From the NCBI GenBank assembly GCA_913777665.1, contig CAJYTF010000026.1:1-64000 (forward strand): DNA of 64,000 nt. Direction: 5' to 3'. The translations under genes and the position numbers were made by a program. The notes below the pieces were generated by a model, which did not search any database, was not told where the DNA came from, and saw only the letters and a program-made list of their open reading frames with translations. Of this stretch, positions 8,642 through 18,166 are shown piece after piece (within the stretch, counting starts at the first letter, position 1; each line of letters starts with the position of its first letter). Source of the DNA: an uncultured Myroides sp. Its GTDB lineage: Bacteria; Bacteroidota; Bacteroidia; Flavobacteriales; Flavobacteriaceae.

Positions 8642-10726
8642 TTATATCTCCTCCATCAATTTTTTCAAGGCATCGTGTTCGTCTTGTGGTAAGTATGGAA
8701 TTAGTTTTTTAAAGTGGTCTTTAAACTCTTTCTTTTCAGACAATCGAACAATGGCATCGCGACCAAATTTTTGAAAACGACTGTTATGGTGAACCAAAGC
8801 ATTTACCAAATGCGGCAACGTATTACTGTCATACTTATTTAAGTACCACAAGGCATTTATGGCGTTAGTTCGAATATTACTATTGTATTTGTTGTAGGCA
8901 AAATTTTCTAGTTCCGAATACCAGTGTGCTTTTTTATCGTTTTTATAATTTTCGGTTGCTAAGGCAAACATTAACCAAGTAATTCGTAAGTTATAATCGT
9001 TAAAACCTTTCCAAGTTGCTGTTTTATCTAACAATTCGGCTCTGCCGGTTTCATTCTGCAGCCATAAATTTTTCAAAACAATTTCGCGGGTTATGTACGA
9101 ATTGTCGTTTAAGAACTTTTTATAATCTTCCATAAAATCAGCAGGAATTTCACTTACAACCTGAACCAAAGCCTGACGAACTTTTAAATCATTCGATTGT
9201 GCAACGGTTTGATAAAATTCTTTCGCCTGATCGTAAGGAACATTGTGCAACTGAAAAACAATTTCGCGTTTGGTATCGGTAAACGTATTTGGATCTTTCA
9301 ACAATTTTAGCAATTGATCCTTTTTAACTTCAAAACCTTTTTCCTGTAATGCCAAAACTTCAAAATACGATTTTACCAAAGGCGAATTTTCAATTAAAAA
9401 CAACGCATCTTTTGTATTGAAACCTTTATTTTCTAACCAATTCTGTTTGTAGTTACTCACATTTAAATTAGGAACAACAGCAGTAACTTCATTTAAGAAA
9501 TCTTGTGTCGAAGCATTTTTAAAGGCATATTTGTTCAGATAATTTTTTACAACGGTATTAAAATTAGCCTCGCCAATCTGGCTTGATAAATAAAACAACA
9601 TCCACGCTCCTTTTTGATAATAAGTTGTAGTGGTAGCTTTTTCGCTGTAAACTGCTGTGTTTTTATTTTCTTTGGCATCTTTGGTAATCAATTCAGCCAT
9701 TTCGTATAATTTCCAGTAAAAATCATCAACTCCATAAACTTCACGTTCGGCAAGCAAAGCATAATACGTTGCAAAACCTTCTTGCAACCAATGATCTTTG
9801 TTCGATTTTGCCGTAACCAAATTTCCAAACCACTGATGTGCCATTTCGTGTGCATTTACATTTACATAATCGCGATCGTTCACACCAATATTATCAACCA
9901 CATAATCACTGTTAAAAATGGTAGAAGTCGTATTTTCCATTCCGCCGTACATAAAATCTTCTACCGGAATATTTCGATAAATTTGCCACGGATACGAAAA
10001 ACCGGTTTGAGTTTCAAGAAAATCGAACATTTTCTTTGTATGCTGATACGTTGTGGTGTATTTTGAAGCATCAACCGGACGAATATAATTTTCGATTGTT
10101 ATACCCGATGCTGATTTTTCTGTCTTCTTTTCGAATTTACCAATCGCCATCATCATCAAATACGAACTCATTGGTTTATTCATTTTATAACTCCAAGTAG
10201 TCTGTTTTCCACTAACGGTTTTTCCATCTAAAGTTCCGTTACTGATCACATCGTAACCCGATTCAAAGGTAATTTTTGTATTAAAAATTACTTTTTCATT
10301 GTAATCGTCGAAACTTGGCAACCAATGACTGGTGTATTTTCCTTGTCCTTGTGTCCAAATTTGCAAATCGGTTCCAGATCCTACATAATAAAGCGCCTGT
10401 TTTGGATTTGTTTTATAACTGATTGTAACCGTGTTTTCGCCTTCTTTAAAACCTTGCGTAAAAGCAATCTGTTTTTTATCGTAATGATATTTAGGCGTTT
10501 GTCCGTTCAGCTTTACCCCTTGAATCATCATGTTTTTTGCATCGATCTTAATAGAATCGGTAGCTTCATTTACGGTAAACTGATAGGTAACATCGCCAAT
10601 TACCATGTGTTCGGCAATATCAAATTTAATAGAAGCGTTGGCAGTTGTGAAATCGACTTTTGGTTTTGTTTGCGACCAACTATTTAAAGATATTAGTAAA
10701 CTTATTGCAAGTATTGTTTGTTTCAT
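8642..10726 (-). CDS. M1 family aminopeptidase (gluzincin), exported
   Basis: A 694-residue protein with a cleavable signal peptide (residues 1-19, ending SWSQ). The exopeptidase motif is GGMEN (261-265). The zinc site is HEMAH (293-297) with the third ligand Glu316, exactly HExxH-x18-E. A helical C-terminal domain of about 250 residues follows. It should cleave N-terminal residues from peptides in the periplasm or envelope. It is divergent from the DEAD-box helicase gene and convergent with uvrA. Confidence 0.93.
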   Translation of the reverse strand: MKQTILAISLLISLNSWSQTKPKVDFTTANASIKFDIAEHMVIGDVTYQFTVNEATDSIKIDAKNMMIQGVKLNGQTPKYHYDKKQIAFTQGFKEGENTVTISYKTNPKQALYYVGSGTDLQIWTQGQGKYTSHWLPSFDDYNEKVIFNTKITFESGYDVISNGTLDGKTVSGKQTTWSYKMNKPMSSYLMMMAIGKFEKKTEKSASGITIENYIRPVDASKYTTTYQHTKKMFDFLETQTGFSYPWQIYRNIPVEDFMYGGMENTTSTIFNSDYVVDNIGVNDRDYVNVNAHEMAHQWFGNLVTAKSNKDHWLQEGFATYYALLAEREVYGVDDFYWKLYEMAELITKDAKENKNTAVYSEKATTTTYYQKGAWMLFYLSSQIGEANFNTVVKNYLNKYAFKNASTQDFLNEVTAVVPNLNVSNYKQNWLENKGFNTKDALFLIENSPLVKSYFEVLALQEKGFEVKKDQLLKLLKDPNTFTDTKREIVFQLHNVPYDQAKEFYQTVAQSNDLKVRQALVQVVSEIPADFMEDYKKFLNDNSYITREIVLKNLWLQNETGRAELLDKTATWKGFNDYNLRITWLMFALATENYKNDKKAHWYSELENFAYNKYNSNIRTNAINALWYLNKYDSNTLPHLVNALVHHNSRFQKFGRDAIVRLSEKKEFKDHFKKLIPYLPQDEHDALKKLMEEI

Positions 10727-10804
10727 AAACCGAAATTTTACGGAAGATATTAGAAATTCATAAAAGTACGAAATTAAAAACGTAATTTTGCTTAAAATTT
10801 TGAT

Positions 10805-12073
10805 ATGAATTTTACCGATTTTGCATTAAACAACAATGTTGCCGAAGCTATTAACGATTTAGGTTACACCACCGCCACACCTATTCAGGAAAAAGCAATT
10901 CCGTCTTTAATCGATGGGAAAGATTTGGTGGGTTGTGCGCAAACCGGAACCGGAAAAACAGCTGCATTTGCCATTCCTATTATAAATCATATCCACAAAA
11001 TTGTAGGATCGGGCAAAAAACGTAAGCAGATCCGCACCATTATTCTTTCTCCTACCCGAGAATTAGCCATACAGATTGCCGAAAATTTTGAAGCTTTAAG
11101 TAAATACACGCAGATTAAAACCTACGTTATTTATGGCGGTGTAAATATGGAGCCGCAAATTAAAACGCTTAAATATGGCATTGATGTTTTGGTTGCAACT
11201 CCCGGCAGATTTTTAGATTTATACAAACAGAATTTTATTAAAACCGATGCCTTGCAGCAATTGGTGATCGATGAAGCCGATTTAATGTTGGATATGGGTT
11301 TTATTAATGATGTTCGAAAGATTATCAAATTGACGCCGCCAAACAGACAAACCTTAATGTTTTCTGCTACCATGCCAATGGGCGTTCGCGAATTAGCCGA
11401 CGAATTTTTAAGCAATGCGGTATATATTTCGGTTGATCCCGATTCTAGTACAGGTGCAAATATTGCACAGAAAACGTATCTAGTTGAAAAAGAAGATAAA
11501 AAGAAGCTTTTAAAACACGTGCTTGAAACCCAAGACCTGAAAAATGTATTGCTTTTTACTCGAACAAAGCAAGGTGCCGATAATGTGGTTGATTTTTTGC
11601 AGAAGGAAGGTTACAAAGCCGATGCCATTCACGGCGATAAATCGCAAGCAGCCCGATTACAAATTTTAGAAGATTTTAAAAACAAACAGATTGATATTTT
11701 AGTGGCAACAGATGTTGCTTCGCGCGGAATTGATATTCATCAGCTGCCTTTTGTTATTAATTACGATATTCCGAATATTCCTGAAATTTATATTCACAGA
11801 ATTGGAAGAACTGGTCGTGCCGGTGAAGAAGGTTTGGCGCTTTCGTTTGTTGGTCGCGATGAAAAAACGTATTGGCAGGATATTGAAAAACTGATCCGTT
11901 TACAGGTAAAAGTGATTAAAGACAATCCTTTTCCATGGCGTGAACCAAACCCAAATGCAAAAAAAGATTTTAGAAATAAAGGAAAATCAGCATCTTCTAA
12001 TAATTCAAATAAAAAGAATTCGTCATCACGAAAATCCGATGCTTCTAAAAAAAATAAAAAGAGATGGTATTAA
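10805..12073 (+). CDS. DEAD-box ATP-dependent RNA helicase (RhlE/CsdA type)
   Basis: A 422-residue two-domain helicase. The Q motif region (FALNNNV...TPIQEKAIP) leads into motif I AQTGTGKT, Ia PTRELA, Ib TPGRFLD, II DEAD, III SAT, then IV-VI ending HRIGRTGRAG. A lysine- and serine-rich basic tail of about 40 residues probably binds RNA. It acts in ribosome assembly or mRNA unwinding in the cytoplasm. TAATTTTG at 10783-10790 is a plausible -7 element. Two small genes follow at 27- and 11-base gaps and may be co-transcribed. Confidence 0.95.
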   Translation: MNFTDFALNNNVAEAINDLGYTTATPIQEKAIPSLIDGKDLVGCAQTGTGKTAAFAIPIINHIHKIVGSGKKRKQIRTIILSPTRELAIQIAENFEALSKYTQIKTYVIYGGVNMEPQIKTLKYGIDVLVATPGRFLDLYKQNFIKTDALQQLVIDEADLMLDMGFINDVRKIIKLTPPNRQTLMFSATMPMGVRELADEFLSNAVYISVDPDSSTGANIAQKTYLVEKEDKKKLLKHVLETQDLKNVLLFTRTKQGADNVVDFLQKEGYKADAIHGDKSQAARLQILEDFKNKQIDILVATDVASRGIDIHQLPFVINYDIPNIPEIYIHRIGRTGRAGEEGLALSFVGRDEKTYWQDIEKLIRLQVKVIKDNPFPWREPNPNAKKDFRNKGKSASSNNSNKKNSSSRKSDASKKNKKRWY

Positions 12074-12100
12074 AAATATCTTATTCTAAATAAACTAATT

Positions 12101-12685
12101 ATGGAAAATAACAGCGTGCCTATTAACGATTTTGTATTACAGTTTAAAGAAAATTATACACCCGATATTATTGAAGATGATGTAATTGGCTTTTACAACG
12201 ATGCTTTTGTACTGCTACAGCACTTTTATAATTTAAAGGATATTGATGTGGAGACCGAATCTTTTTATGCTGAATTTATCAACCATATCATTAAAAACGA
12301 AAACATACTAAAGGAATATTCAAACTTTGATTTTGGTTCAATTAAAACATTAAGTACCTTACAAGATAGTTCTGATTTTAAATCACTTGCACCCATTTAT
12401 ACTCCGTATAGTTTTACAGAAACTGAAGAAGCAATTGATCAGATTTTTGAAGAACTAAAAGTTGTAAAAGAATTTAAAAAAGAACTGAAAGAAGAAATTA
12501 ATTATTTGTTAGATGAGTACCAGTTTCACATAGATCACTTAAAAGAAAACATACAATACAATTTTTACACGTACGAAGAATTAGACGGTATTGAACCTTT
12601 TAATTTAGATGAAAAAGCCGATGAATTAAAAATCGAAAAGTTGAAGTTTGTGCAAAGCTGGAATGATAAATTAGCGAAGAAGTAA
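12101..12685 (+). CDS. hypothetical acidic cytosolic protein
   Basis: A 194-residue soluble, strongly acidic, mostly helical protein with no signal peptide or membrane segment. Residues ~110-150 look like a charged coiled-coil or helical hairpin (repeated Glu/Lys). I do not recognise a family. It sits 27 bases after the helicase gene and 11 bases before a small membrane protein, which suggests one transcript. Confidence 0.7.
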   Translation: MENNSVPINDFVLQFKENYTPDIIEDDVIGFYNDAFVLLQHFYNLKDIDVETESFYAEFINHIIKNENILKEYSNFDFGSIKTLSTLQDSSDFKSLAPIYTPYSFTETEEAIDQIFEELKVVKEFKKELKEEINYLLDEYQFHIDHLKENIQYNFYTYEELDGIEPFNLDEKADELKIEKLKFVQSWNDKLAKK

Positions 12686-12696
12686 AAATTTATATT

Positions 12697-13101
12697 ATGA
12701 AAAAATACAGAAATATATTAGCAACTATTGCCGGATTTATTATTGGATCAATAGTAAACATGATTCTTGTTGCTGTAAGCGGAAAAATAATACCATTACC
12801 TGCGGGTGTAGATAACAAAACAGCCGAAGGTTTGGCTTCAGGCATGCATTTAATGGAACCTAAACATTTTATTTTTCCTTTTTTGGCTCATGCTTTAGGA
12901 ACGTTGGTTGGTGCATTTATTGCTACAAAATTATCTAATCCTAAATCTATAATCGGACCAATGGTAATCGGCGTTCTATTTTTAGCAGGCGGTATTTCAA
13001 TGGTTTTTATGGTACCCTCACCAATGTGGTTTAATTGCGTTGATTTAATTCTGGCTTACATTCCAATGGCTTATTTGGGATATGTTTTGGGGAGAAAATA
13101 A
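12697..13101 (+). CDS. small four-helix membrane protein, function unknown
   Basis: A 134-residue protein with about four hydrophobic segments (residues ~8-28, ~57-80, ~86-106, ~112-131). Glycine-rich helices (GFIIGSIVNM, LGTLVGAFIATKL) suggest tight packing. No catalytic motif is evident. It is probably the last gene of the helicase transcript and is closed by the palindromic terminator at 13102-13129. Confidence 0.7.
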   Translation: MKKYRNILATIAGFIIGSIVNMILVAVSGKIIPLPAGVDNKTAEGLASGMHLMEPKHFIFPFLAHALGTLVGAFIATKLSNPKSIIGPMVIGVLFLAGGISMVFMVPSPMWFNCVDLILAYIPMAYLGYVLGRK

Positions 13102-13129
13102 AAAAAGCAACTCAATTGAGTTGCTTTTT
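13102..13129. terminator. bidirectional terminator
   Basis: A perfect palindrome (AAAAAGCAACTCAA and complement) between convergent genes, with T runs on both strands. Confidence 0.88.
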
Positions 13130-13130
13130 A

Positions 13131-14594
13131 CTATTTAACAGGAATATTTTTTAAAATTTCTATAAAAAACTTCCAGTATTTTTGAACTGATGAAATAGAA
13201 ACACGTTCTTCTGGTGAATGTGCACCGCGAATTGTTGGTCCAAACGAAATCATTTCCATATCAGGATAATTGGTTCCTAAAATACCGCACTCCAATCCGG
13301 CATGGCAAGCAACTACATTTGCTTTTTGTCCGTTTTGTTTTTCGTACAATTCATCTAAAACTTTTAAGATTGATGAATTTGGATTTGGTGTCCAACCTGG
13401 ATAAGATCCCGAAAAATCAACCTCGCATCCCATTAATTCAAATGCAGAACGTAAACTGTTCGCTAAATCGAACTTTGATGTTTCAACAGAAGATCTTGTT
13501 AAACACTGCACCTGCAATTTACCGTTACCTACGGTTACTTTTGCAATGTTGTTTGATGTTTCAACCAAATCATCGAAATCTGCACTCATTCTGTAAACTC
13601 CGTTATGAGCGGTGTATAACGCACGAACCAAGTAGTACTGTGCCATTGCAGGCATTACTTTTTCCGGTAAGGTTTCCTGCTTTTCAAAAATGATTTCCAA
13701 ATTAGGTTCGGTAGTTGCAAATTCTGCCTTAATATCGTTTACAACTGGTAACATATCAAACACAAAAGATTCATCGTACATTTTTGCAATAATCACGTTT
13801 GCAACACTTTCGCGTGGAATGGCATTACGTAAACTTCCACCGTTAATGGTTGAAATCTGTAATCCGAAATTATCAAAACCATTAAAAAGCAAACGGTTCA
13901 TAATTTTATTGGCGTTACCCAAACCTTTGTCGATATCCATACCTGAATGTCCGCCTTTTAAGCCTTTAACAGTGATTGTGTAAGCTACAGATCCATCGGG
14001 AGTATCTTCATCATCGTACTCTGCAACAGCAGTTACATCTACTCCACCGGCACAACCAATGTCAATTTCATCGTCTTCTTCTGTATCTAAATTCAATAAG
14101 ATATCGCCCGTTAACAAACCGCCTTTCAAGCCCATTGCGCCTGTCATTCCGGTTTCTTCATCAATAGTAAACAAAGCTTCGATTGCCGGATGTTCTATTT
14201 CTTTTGAAGCTAAAACCGCCATGATTGTTGCTACGCCAATTCCGTTATCGGCACCTAAAGTGGTTCCTTTCGCACGAACCCAGTCTTCATCAACATACAT
14301 ATCGATTCCTTGTGTATCAAAATCGAAAACGGTATCGTTGTTTTTTTGGTGAACCATATCTAAATGCGACTGTAAAACAATTGTTTTACGGTTCTCCATA
14401 CCTGCAGTTGCGGGCTTTTTAACAATTACGTTACCAACTTCGTCAACAATAGTTTCTAAACCTAAATTTTCACCGAATTGTTTCATGAAGGCAATTACAC
14501 GTTCTTCTTTTTTAGACGGACGCGGAACTGCGTTTAAATCTGCAAAATGATTCCACAACGGAAGTGGCTCTAAATTGCGAATATCTTGACTCAT
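13131..14594 (-). CDS. pepD: beta-Ala-His / Xaa-His dipeptidase (cytosol non-specific dipeptidase)
   Basis: A 487-residue M20C metallopeptidase that hydrolyses Xaa-His and other dipeptides. Metal-site motifs are LQSHLDMVHQK, GADNGIG and DEETGMTGA; GGHSGMDI lies in the lid domain and ACHAGLECG near the C-terminus. Length fits PepD (about 485). TAACTTTG on the minus strand (14619-14612) is a likely -7 element. Upstream lies the terminator of the ferredoxin gene. Confidence 0.95.
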   Translation of the reverse strand: MSQDIRNLEPLPLWNHFADLNAVPRPSKKEERVIAFMKQFGENLGLETIVDEVGNVIVKKPATAGMENRKTIVLQSHLDMVHQKNNDTVFDFDTQGIDMYVDEDWVRAKGTTLGADNGIGVATIMAVLASKEIEHPAIEALFTIDEETGMTGAMGLKGGLLTGDILLNLDTEEDDEIDIGCAGGVDVTAVAEYDDEDTPDGSVAYTITVKGLKGGHSGMDIDKGLGNANKIMNRLLFNGFDNFGLQISTINGGSLRNAIPRESVANVIIAKMYDESFVFDMLPVVNDIKAEFATTEPNLEIIFEKQETLPEKVMPAMAQYYLVRALYTAHNGVYRMSADFDDLVETSNNIAKVTVGNGKLQVQCLTRSSVETSKFDLANSLRSAFELMGCEVDFSGSYPGWTPNPNSSILKVLDELYEKQNGQKANVVACHAGLECGILGTNYPDMEMISFGPTIRGAHSPEERVSISSVQKYWKFFIEILKNIPVK

Positions 14595-14631
14595 ATCTTT
14601 TAAATTTTAACCAAAGTTACTTATTATAAAA

Positions 14632-14666
14632 CAAAAAAGCCACTTTAAACTGGGTTTAAAATGGCT
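14632..14666 (-). terminator. rho-independent terminator of the ferredoxin gene
   Basis: A 13-bp stem with one mismatch (14638-14650 with 14654-14666), loop of three, then six T on the minus strand. Confidence 0.75.
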
Positions 14667-14701
14667 GTCATACAAAATAAAAACAATAATTATTTTTAAG
14701 G

Positions 14702-14965
14702 TTATGCAACAATATATTTGTCAAATAACTTCTGTGCTTTTTTCTTTGTTACTTCTTTTTTATATTTTTTTTCAGAATCAATGTAAAATACTGGTGCGCT
14801 TTTACACATTCCCTGACATTTCATTTTTTCTAACGAAACACTTTGGTTTAAACCTGTTTCTTTAAGTAATTCTTTTAAGCAAGATTTTGCTTCTTCATTG
14901 TATCTGCAACACTTTTTTCCATCGCAAAAATAAATTACTTCACTAAAAGATTTACATTTACTCAT
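14702..14965 (-). CDS. thioredoxin-like [2Fe-2S] ferredoxin family protein
   Basis: An 87-residue protein of the NuoE/thioredoxin-like ferredoxin type, with cysteines at 14, 19, 20, 29, 50 and 54. The pattern CDGKKC ... CQGMC, followed by PVFYID, is typical of the 2Fe-2S ligand set. I use the ATG at 14965, which is preceded by AAGGATA; the open frame extends upstream only through a TTG. It may carry electrons or sense oxidation; no partner gene is adjacent. Confidence 0.85.
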   Translation of the reverse strand: MSKCKSFSEVIYFCDGKKCCRYNEEAKSCLKELLKETGLNQSVSLEKMKCQGMCKSAPVFYIDSEKKYKKEVTKKKAQKLFDKYIVA

Positions 14966-15031
14966 TATCCTTATCTTTAACAAGTACAAATATAAATAAT
15001 TATTTTTATTTATTCTAAATAAAATATTTAA

Positions 15032-16099
15032 ATGAAAAAAAAATATTTCTTTTTAACTGTATTACTGCTCTTTGTAATTTGTAGTTATTTGATAGGTCCT
15101 TTATTTCCTGAATTTTTCACTCATATTTACAATCAAAAACTTTACAGCTATTTAGATCGTTTCTTACATTTAATATCGAACATATTTCCGTTTTCTTTGG
15201 GCGATGTGCTTTACGCCGTTGTTGTAATTTACTTTATTTACAAGTGTTTTGTATTGATAAAAAGAAAATTGTATAAAGATTTTGGTGTATTTATATTGAC
15301 ATCGGTTTTATTGTTCTTTGGAATTTTTCAGTTGTTTTGGGGATGGAACAATTTCAAATTTTCGGTGGCGCATCAGTTAAAGTTAGAAAGAAGTTATACG
15401 CAAGCCGAATTAGATTCCATCACAAACAAATTGACAGAAATTGTAAACAGCCAGCAGTTTTTGATCACGAAAGATTCATTGAAGGAAGTATCGATTGATA
15501 AAGATTTGGAGTTGTTCAACAAAACTGCCCGATTGAACTATACTAAACTGCCCGATCACTTAAAAGAAATTTTGACAGATAATAAAATCAATAATGTAAA
15601 ACCATCATTTTATTCGTACTTACAGTCTTACACTGGTTTTAGCGGATATTTTAATCCGTTTACACATGAAAATCAATTAAATATCGAAATTCCCACCATT
15701 GGAATGCCTGTTACCGTGGCACATGAAATGGCACATCAGTTGGGAATTGCAAGCGAAACCGAAGCTAATTTTTACGGCTATAAAGTAATGTTGCAAAGTA
15801 CCGATTTAAAGTTTAAATATGTAGCGAATTTATACGCTTTAAAATATTGTTTAAAGCAGTATAGATATAAAAACGAAGAAACATATCAGTTACTTTTTAA
15901 CCGTTTAAATGTTGGCGTTCAGCAAAATATTTTAGAAAGCGAACAATTTTGGTTAAGTAAAAGAAATGTTTCTTCGTATTTTTTTAAGAACCTTTATGGC
16001 AGGTTTTTAAAAATTAACAACCAGAAAGATGGTATTCAATCGTACAATAAATTTGTTGGGTTATTGATTAATTACAATAAAAAATATCCGCAGGATTAA
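15032..16099 (+). CDS. DUF3810 family membrane-anchored putative metalloprotease
   Basis: A 355-residue protein with three N-terminal hydrophobic segments (about 5-27, 52-74, 84-104), then a large extracytoplasmic domain carrying HEMAH (231-235) with a downstream ASETEANFYGY acidic cluster. This is a gluzincin-like zinc site characteristic of DUF3810. Substrate unknown. Its stop codon overlaps the stop codon of the convergent NDH-2 gene (shared bases 16097-16098), with no terminator between them. Confidence 0.88.
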   Translation: MKKKYFFLTVLLLFVICSYLIGPLFPEFFTHIYNQKLYSYLDRFLHLISNIFPFSLGDVLYAVVVIYFIYKCFVLIKRKLYKDFGVFILTSVLLFFGIFQLFWGWNNFKFSVAHQLKLERSYTQAELDSITNKLTEIVNSQQFLITKDSLKEVSIDKDLELFNKTARLNYTKLPDHLKEILTDNKINNVKPSFYSYLQSYTGFSGYFNPFTHENQLNIEIPTIGMPVTVAHEMAHQLGIASETEANFYGYKVMLQSTDLKFKYVANLYALKYCLKQYRYKNEETYQLLFNRLNVGVQQNILESEQFWLSKRNVSSYFFKNLYGRFLKINNQKDGIQSYNKFVGLLINYNKKYPQD

Positions 16100-17391
16100 T
16101 TTTCGGTTTGCTTTATGTCTCGATTTTTACGGTACGGACGAATAATTACACGCGATTCACGATCGAAAACAAAGTAATTATAAACCCAGCTCCAAAAAAC
16201 CAATGTTCTGTTTTTAAAGCCAATCAGCGAAAACAAGTGGACAAACATCCAAACAAACCAAGCAAAAACACCATTAAAATGAAGTTTAGGTAAATCTACA
16301 ACCGCTTTATTTCTACCAATGGTTGCCATAGAACCTTTATCGTTGTAAACAAACTTTTTAAGCGATTGCTTCTTGGTTAATCGCTCTAAATTTTCTGCCA
16401 ATAAATTTCCTTGCTGAATAGCAGGCTGCGCCATCATTGGATGTCCGTATTGATATTTTTCACCGTACATTGCAGCAACATCGCCCAACGCAAAAACATC
16501 GGTAAAACCTTCAACCTGATTAAATTCGTTCACACGAATACGCGATGCGCGATCTACCGCTTGCGACATTCCTTCTATTGGGGCTCCCTTCACACCTGCC
16601 GACCAAATTACTGCATGTGTATCAAAAGATAATCCGCCTTTGGTTTCGATCTTTTTACCATCGTAATTCGTTACAATTGTTTTTAAGTGAATTTTTACAC
16701 CTAAATCCTTCAAAAACTTTTCGGCTGCCTTTGACGATTTTTTAGACATGGCATCCAAAATATTATCAGATCCCTGAACCAGATTAATTTCCATCATAGA
16801 AATATCCAAATCGGGATAATCTTTAGGGAAAACGGCATTTTTCATTTCGGCTAAAGCTCCGGCTAATTCCACACCGGTTGGTCCTGCTCCAACAATTACG
16901 AAATTCATCAACGCTTTACGTTCGTTCATATCATTCGTTTGCAAAGCCAATTCAAAATTTTCGAGTATAAGACTGCGTAAGTTTAAAGCTTCGGGTATGG
17001 TTTTCATTACCATACTGTTTTTTTCGATTTCTTTATTGCCGAAATAATTATTGGTAGAACCGGTTGCAATTACCAAATAATCATAGTAAATTGTACCAAT
17101 ATCGGTAATTACTTTTTTATTTTCTGTATCGATTTTTTCAACCAATGTCATTCTAAAAAAAGCTTCTTTATGCTCTTTGATGATTTTACGCATTGGGTAC
17201 GCGATAGATCCCGATTCTAACCCGCCTGTTGCCACCTGATACATTAAAGGTTGAAAGTTGTGATAATTGTGTTTATCAAGCAAAACAACCTGAAATTCTT
17301 TGTTTTTTAATTTTTGTGCCAATGCAACGCCTGCAAAACCACCACCTATGATAACGACTCTAGGATTGCTAGAATCTGGAATATTCATCAT
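16096..17391 (-). CDS. ndh: type II NADH:quinone oxidoreductase (NDH-2)
   Basis: A 431-residue flavoprotein with two Rossmann folds: FAD-binding GGGFAGVALA (about residues 16-25) and NADH-binding IVGAGPTGVELAG (about 166-178). The FAD motif ALGDVAAM follows, with a hydrophobic, amphipathic C-terminal region (WFVWMFVHLFSLIGF) for membrane attachment and the quinone site. It feeds electrons from NADH to quinone without proton pumping. TAATTTTG on the minus strand (17422-17415) is a likely -7 element. Confidence 0.93.
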   Translation of the reverse strand: MMNIPDSSNPRVVIIGGGFAGVALAQKLKNKEFQVVLLDKHNYHNFQPLMYQVATGGLESGSIAYPMRKIIKEHKEAFFRMTLVEKIDTENKKVITDIGTIYYDYLVIATGSTNNYFGNKEIEKNSMVMKTIPEALNLRSLILENFELALQTNDMNERKALMNFVIVGAGPTGVELAGALAEMKNAVFPKDYPDLDISMMEINLVQGSDNILDAMSKKSSKAAEKFLKDLGVKIHLKTIVTNYDGKKIETKGGLSFDTHAVIWSAGVKGAPIEGMSQAVDRASRIRVNEFNQVEGFTDVFALGDVAAMYGEKYQYGHPMMAQPAIQQGNLLAENLERLTKKQSLKKFVYNDKGSMATIGRNKAVVDLPKLHFNGVFAWFVWMFVHLFSLIGFKNRTLVFWSWVYNYFVFDRESRVIIRPYRKNRDIKQTEN

Positions 17392-17521
17392 ATTTAAAAC
17401 TATTTGAATTACTACAAAATTACAAAGTAAATAGCAATAAATGCAGTATTATTTTGTTTTTGAGTGCTTAACTGATAATTGTAAAATATATTGTTATTTT
17501 GCGTAATAATTAACAATTACT

Positions 17522-18130
17522 ATGGCTCGATTAAATTTTCTAACACCAAATAGCAATGGAGAACGTGCAGAAGATATACTTACACGTGAAGAATTGTATC
17601 AAAAAATTAAAAGAAAATCGCTAAAAACTTTAAAAGGAATCATTATTGTAAATATTTTAATATTAGCATTTTTTATAAGCTCTAGTTTTTTATTTAAAAT
17701 AACCGAGGATACAAAAACAGAAAGTTTATCTTCATCTGTTTTAACATTTGCTGATTATGCTCTTGTAATTTTACCCATTGCATTTACAATGGTCTGTGCC
17801 TACTTAATTTTTAAAATAAGAAAAAACAATACTGTTGAAGCCTTATTGTTGAATATAAAAAACGTAAGAAAAATACTAAAACTGTATTTATCTTTAATTT
17901 TAATTGCCTACTTGATTATTATTTATATTACGATATATCAAACTATTGTATCGGGCACCAATGATGTAACATTAGACGAAAGTTGGTCTTTCTATACTGC
18001 AATAATTTTAGCTTGTGTGGTTTGTACTATAGTGATTTTACTTATATTATGGTTACTTTACAAACTATTATATAGTAGATTTTTAAGAAGCCTGACGAAG
18101 AATTATTATGTTTTGAAAGATATGATATAA
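17522..18130 (+). CDS. hypothetical four-helix membrane protein
   Basis: A 202-residue protein with a soluble N-terminus of about 35 residues and four hydrophobic segments (~37-58, ~74-95, ~118-140, ~152-178). No motif that I recognise. It lies alone between NDH-2 and the glutamine cyclotransferase and ends in a bidirectional terminator. Confidence 0.72.
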   Translation: MARLNFLTPNSNGERAEDILTREELYQKIKRKSLKTLKGIIIVNILILAFFISSSFLFKITEDTKTESLSSSVLTFADYALVILPIAFTMVCAYLIFKIRKNNTVEALLLNIKNVRKILKLYLSLILIAYLIIIYITIYQTIVSGTNDVTLDESWSFYTAIILACVVCTIVILLILWLLYKLLYSRFLRSLTKNYYVLKDMI

Positions 18131-18132
18131 CA

Positions 18133-18163
18133 AAAACGCCATTAAAAATTTTAATGGCGTTTT
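18133..18163. terminator. bidirectional terminator
   Basis: A 15-bp inverted repeat (18133-18147 with 18149-18163) between convergent genes. Confidence 0.88.
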
Positions 18164-18166
18164 GTT

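Noticed and set aside
13214..14422. Several plus-strand open frames antisense to pepD
   Set aside because: They are shadows of a well-supported metallopeptidase gene; low-complexity translations without domains.
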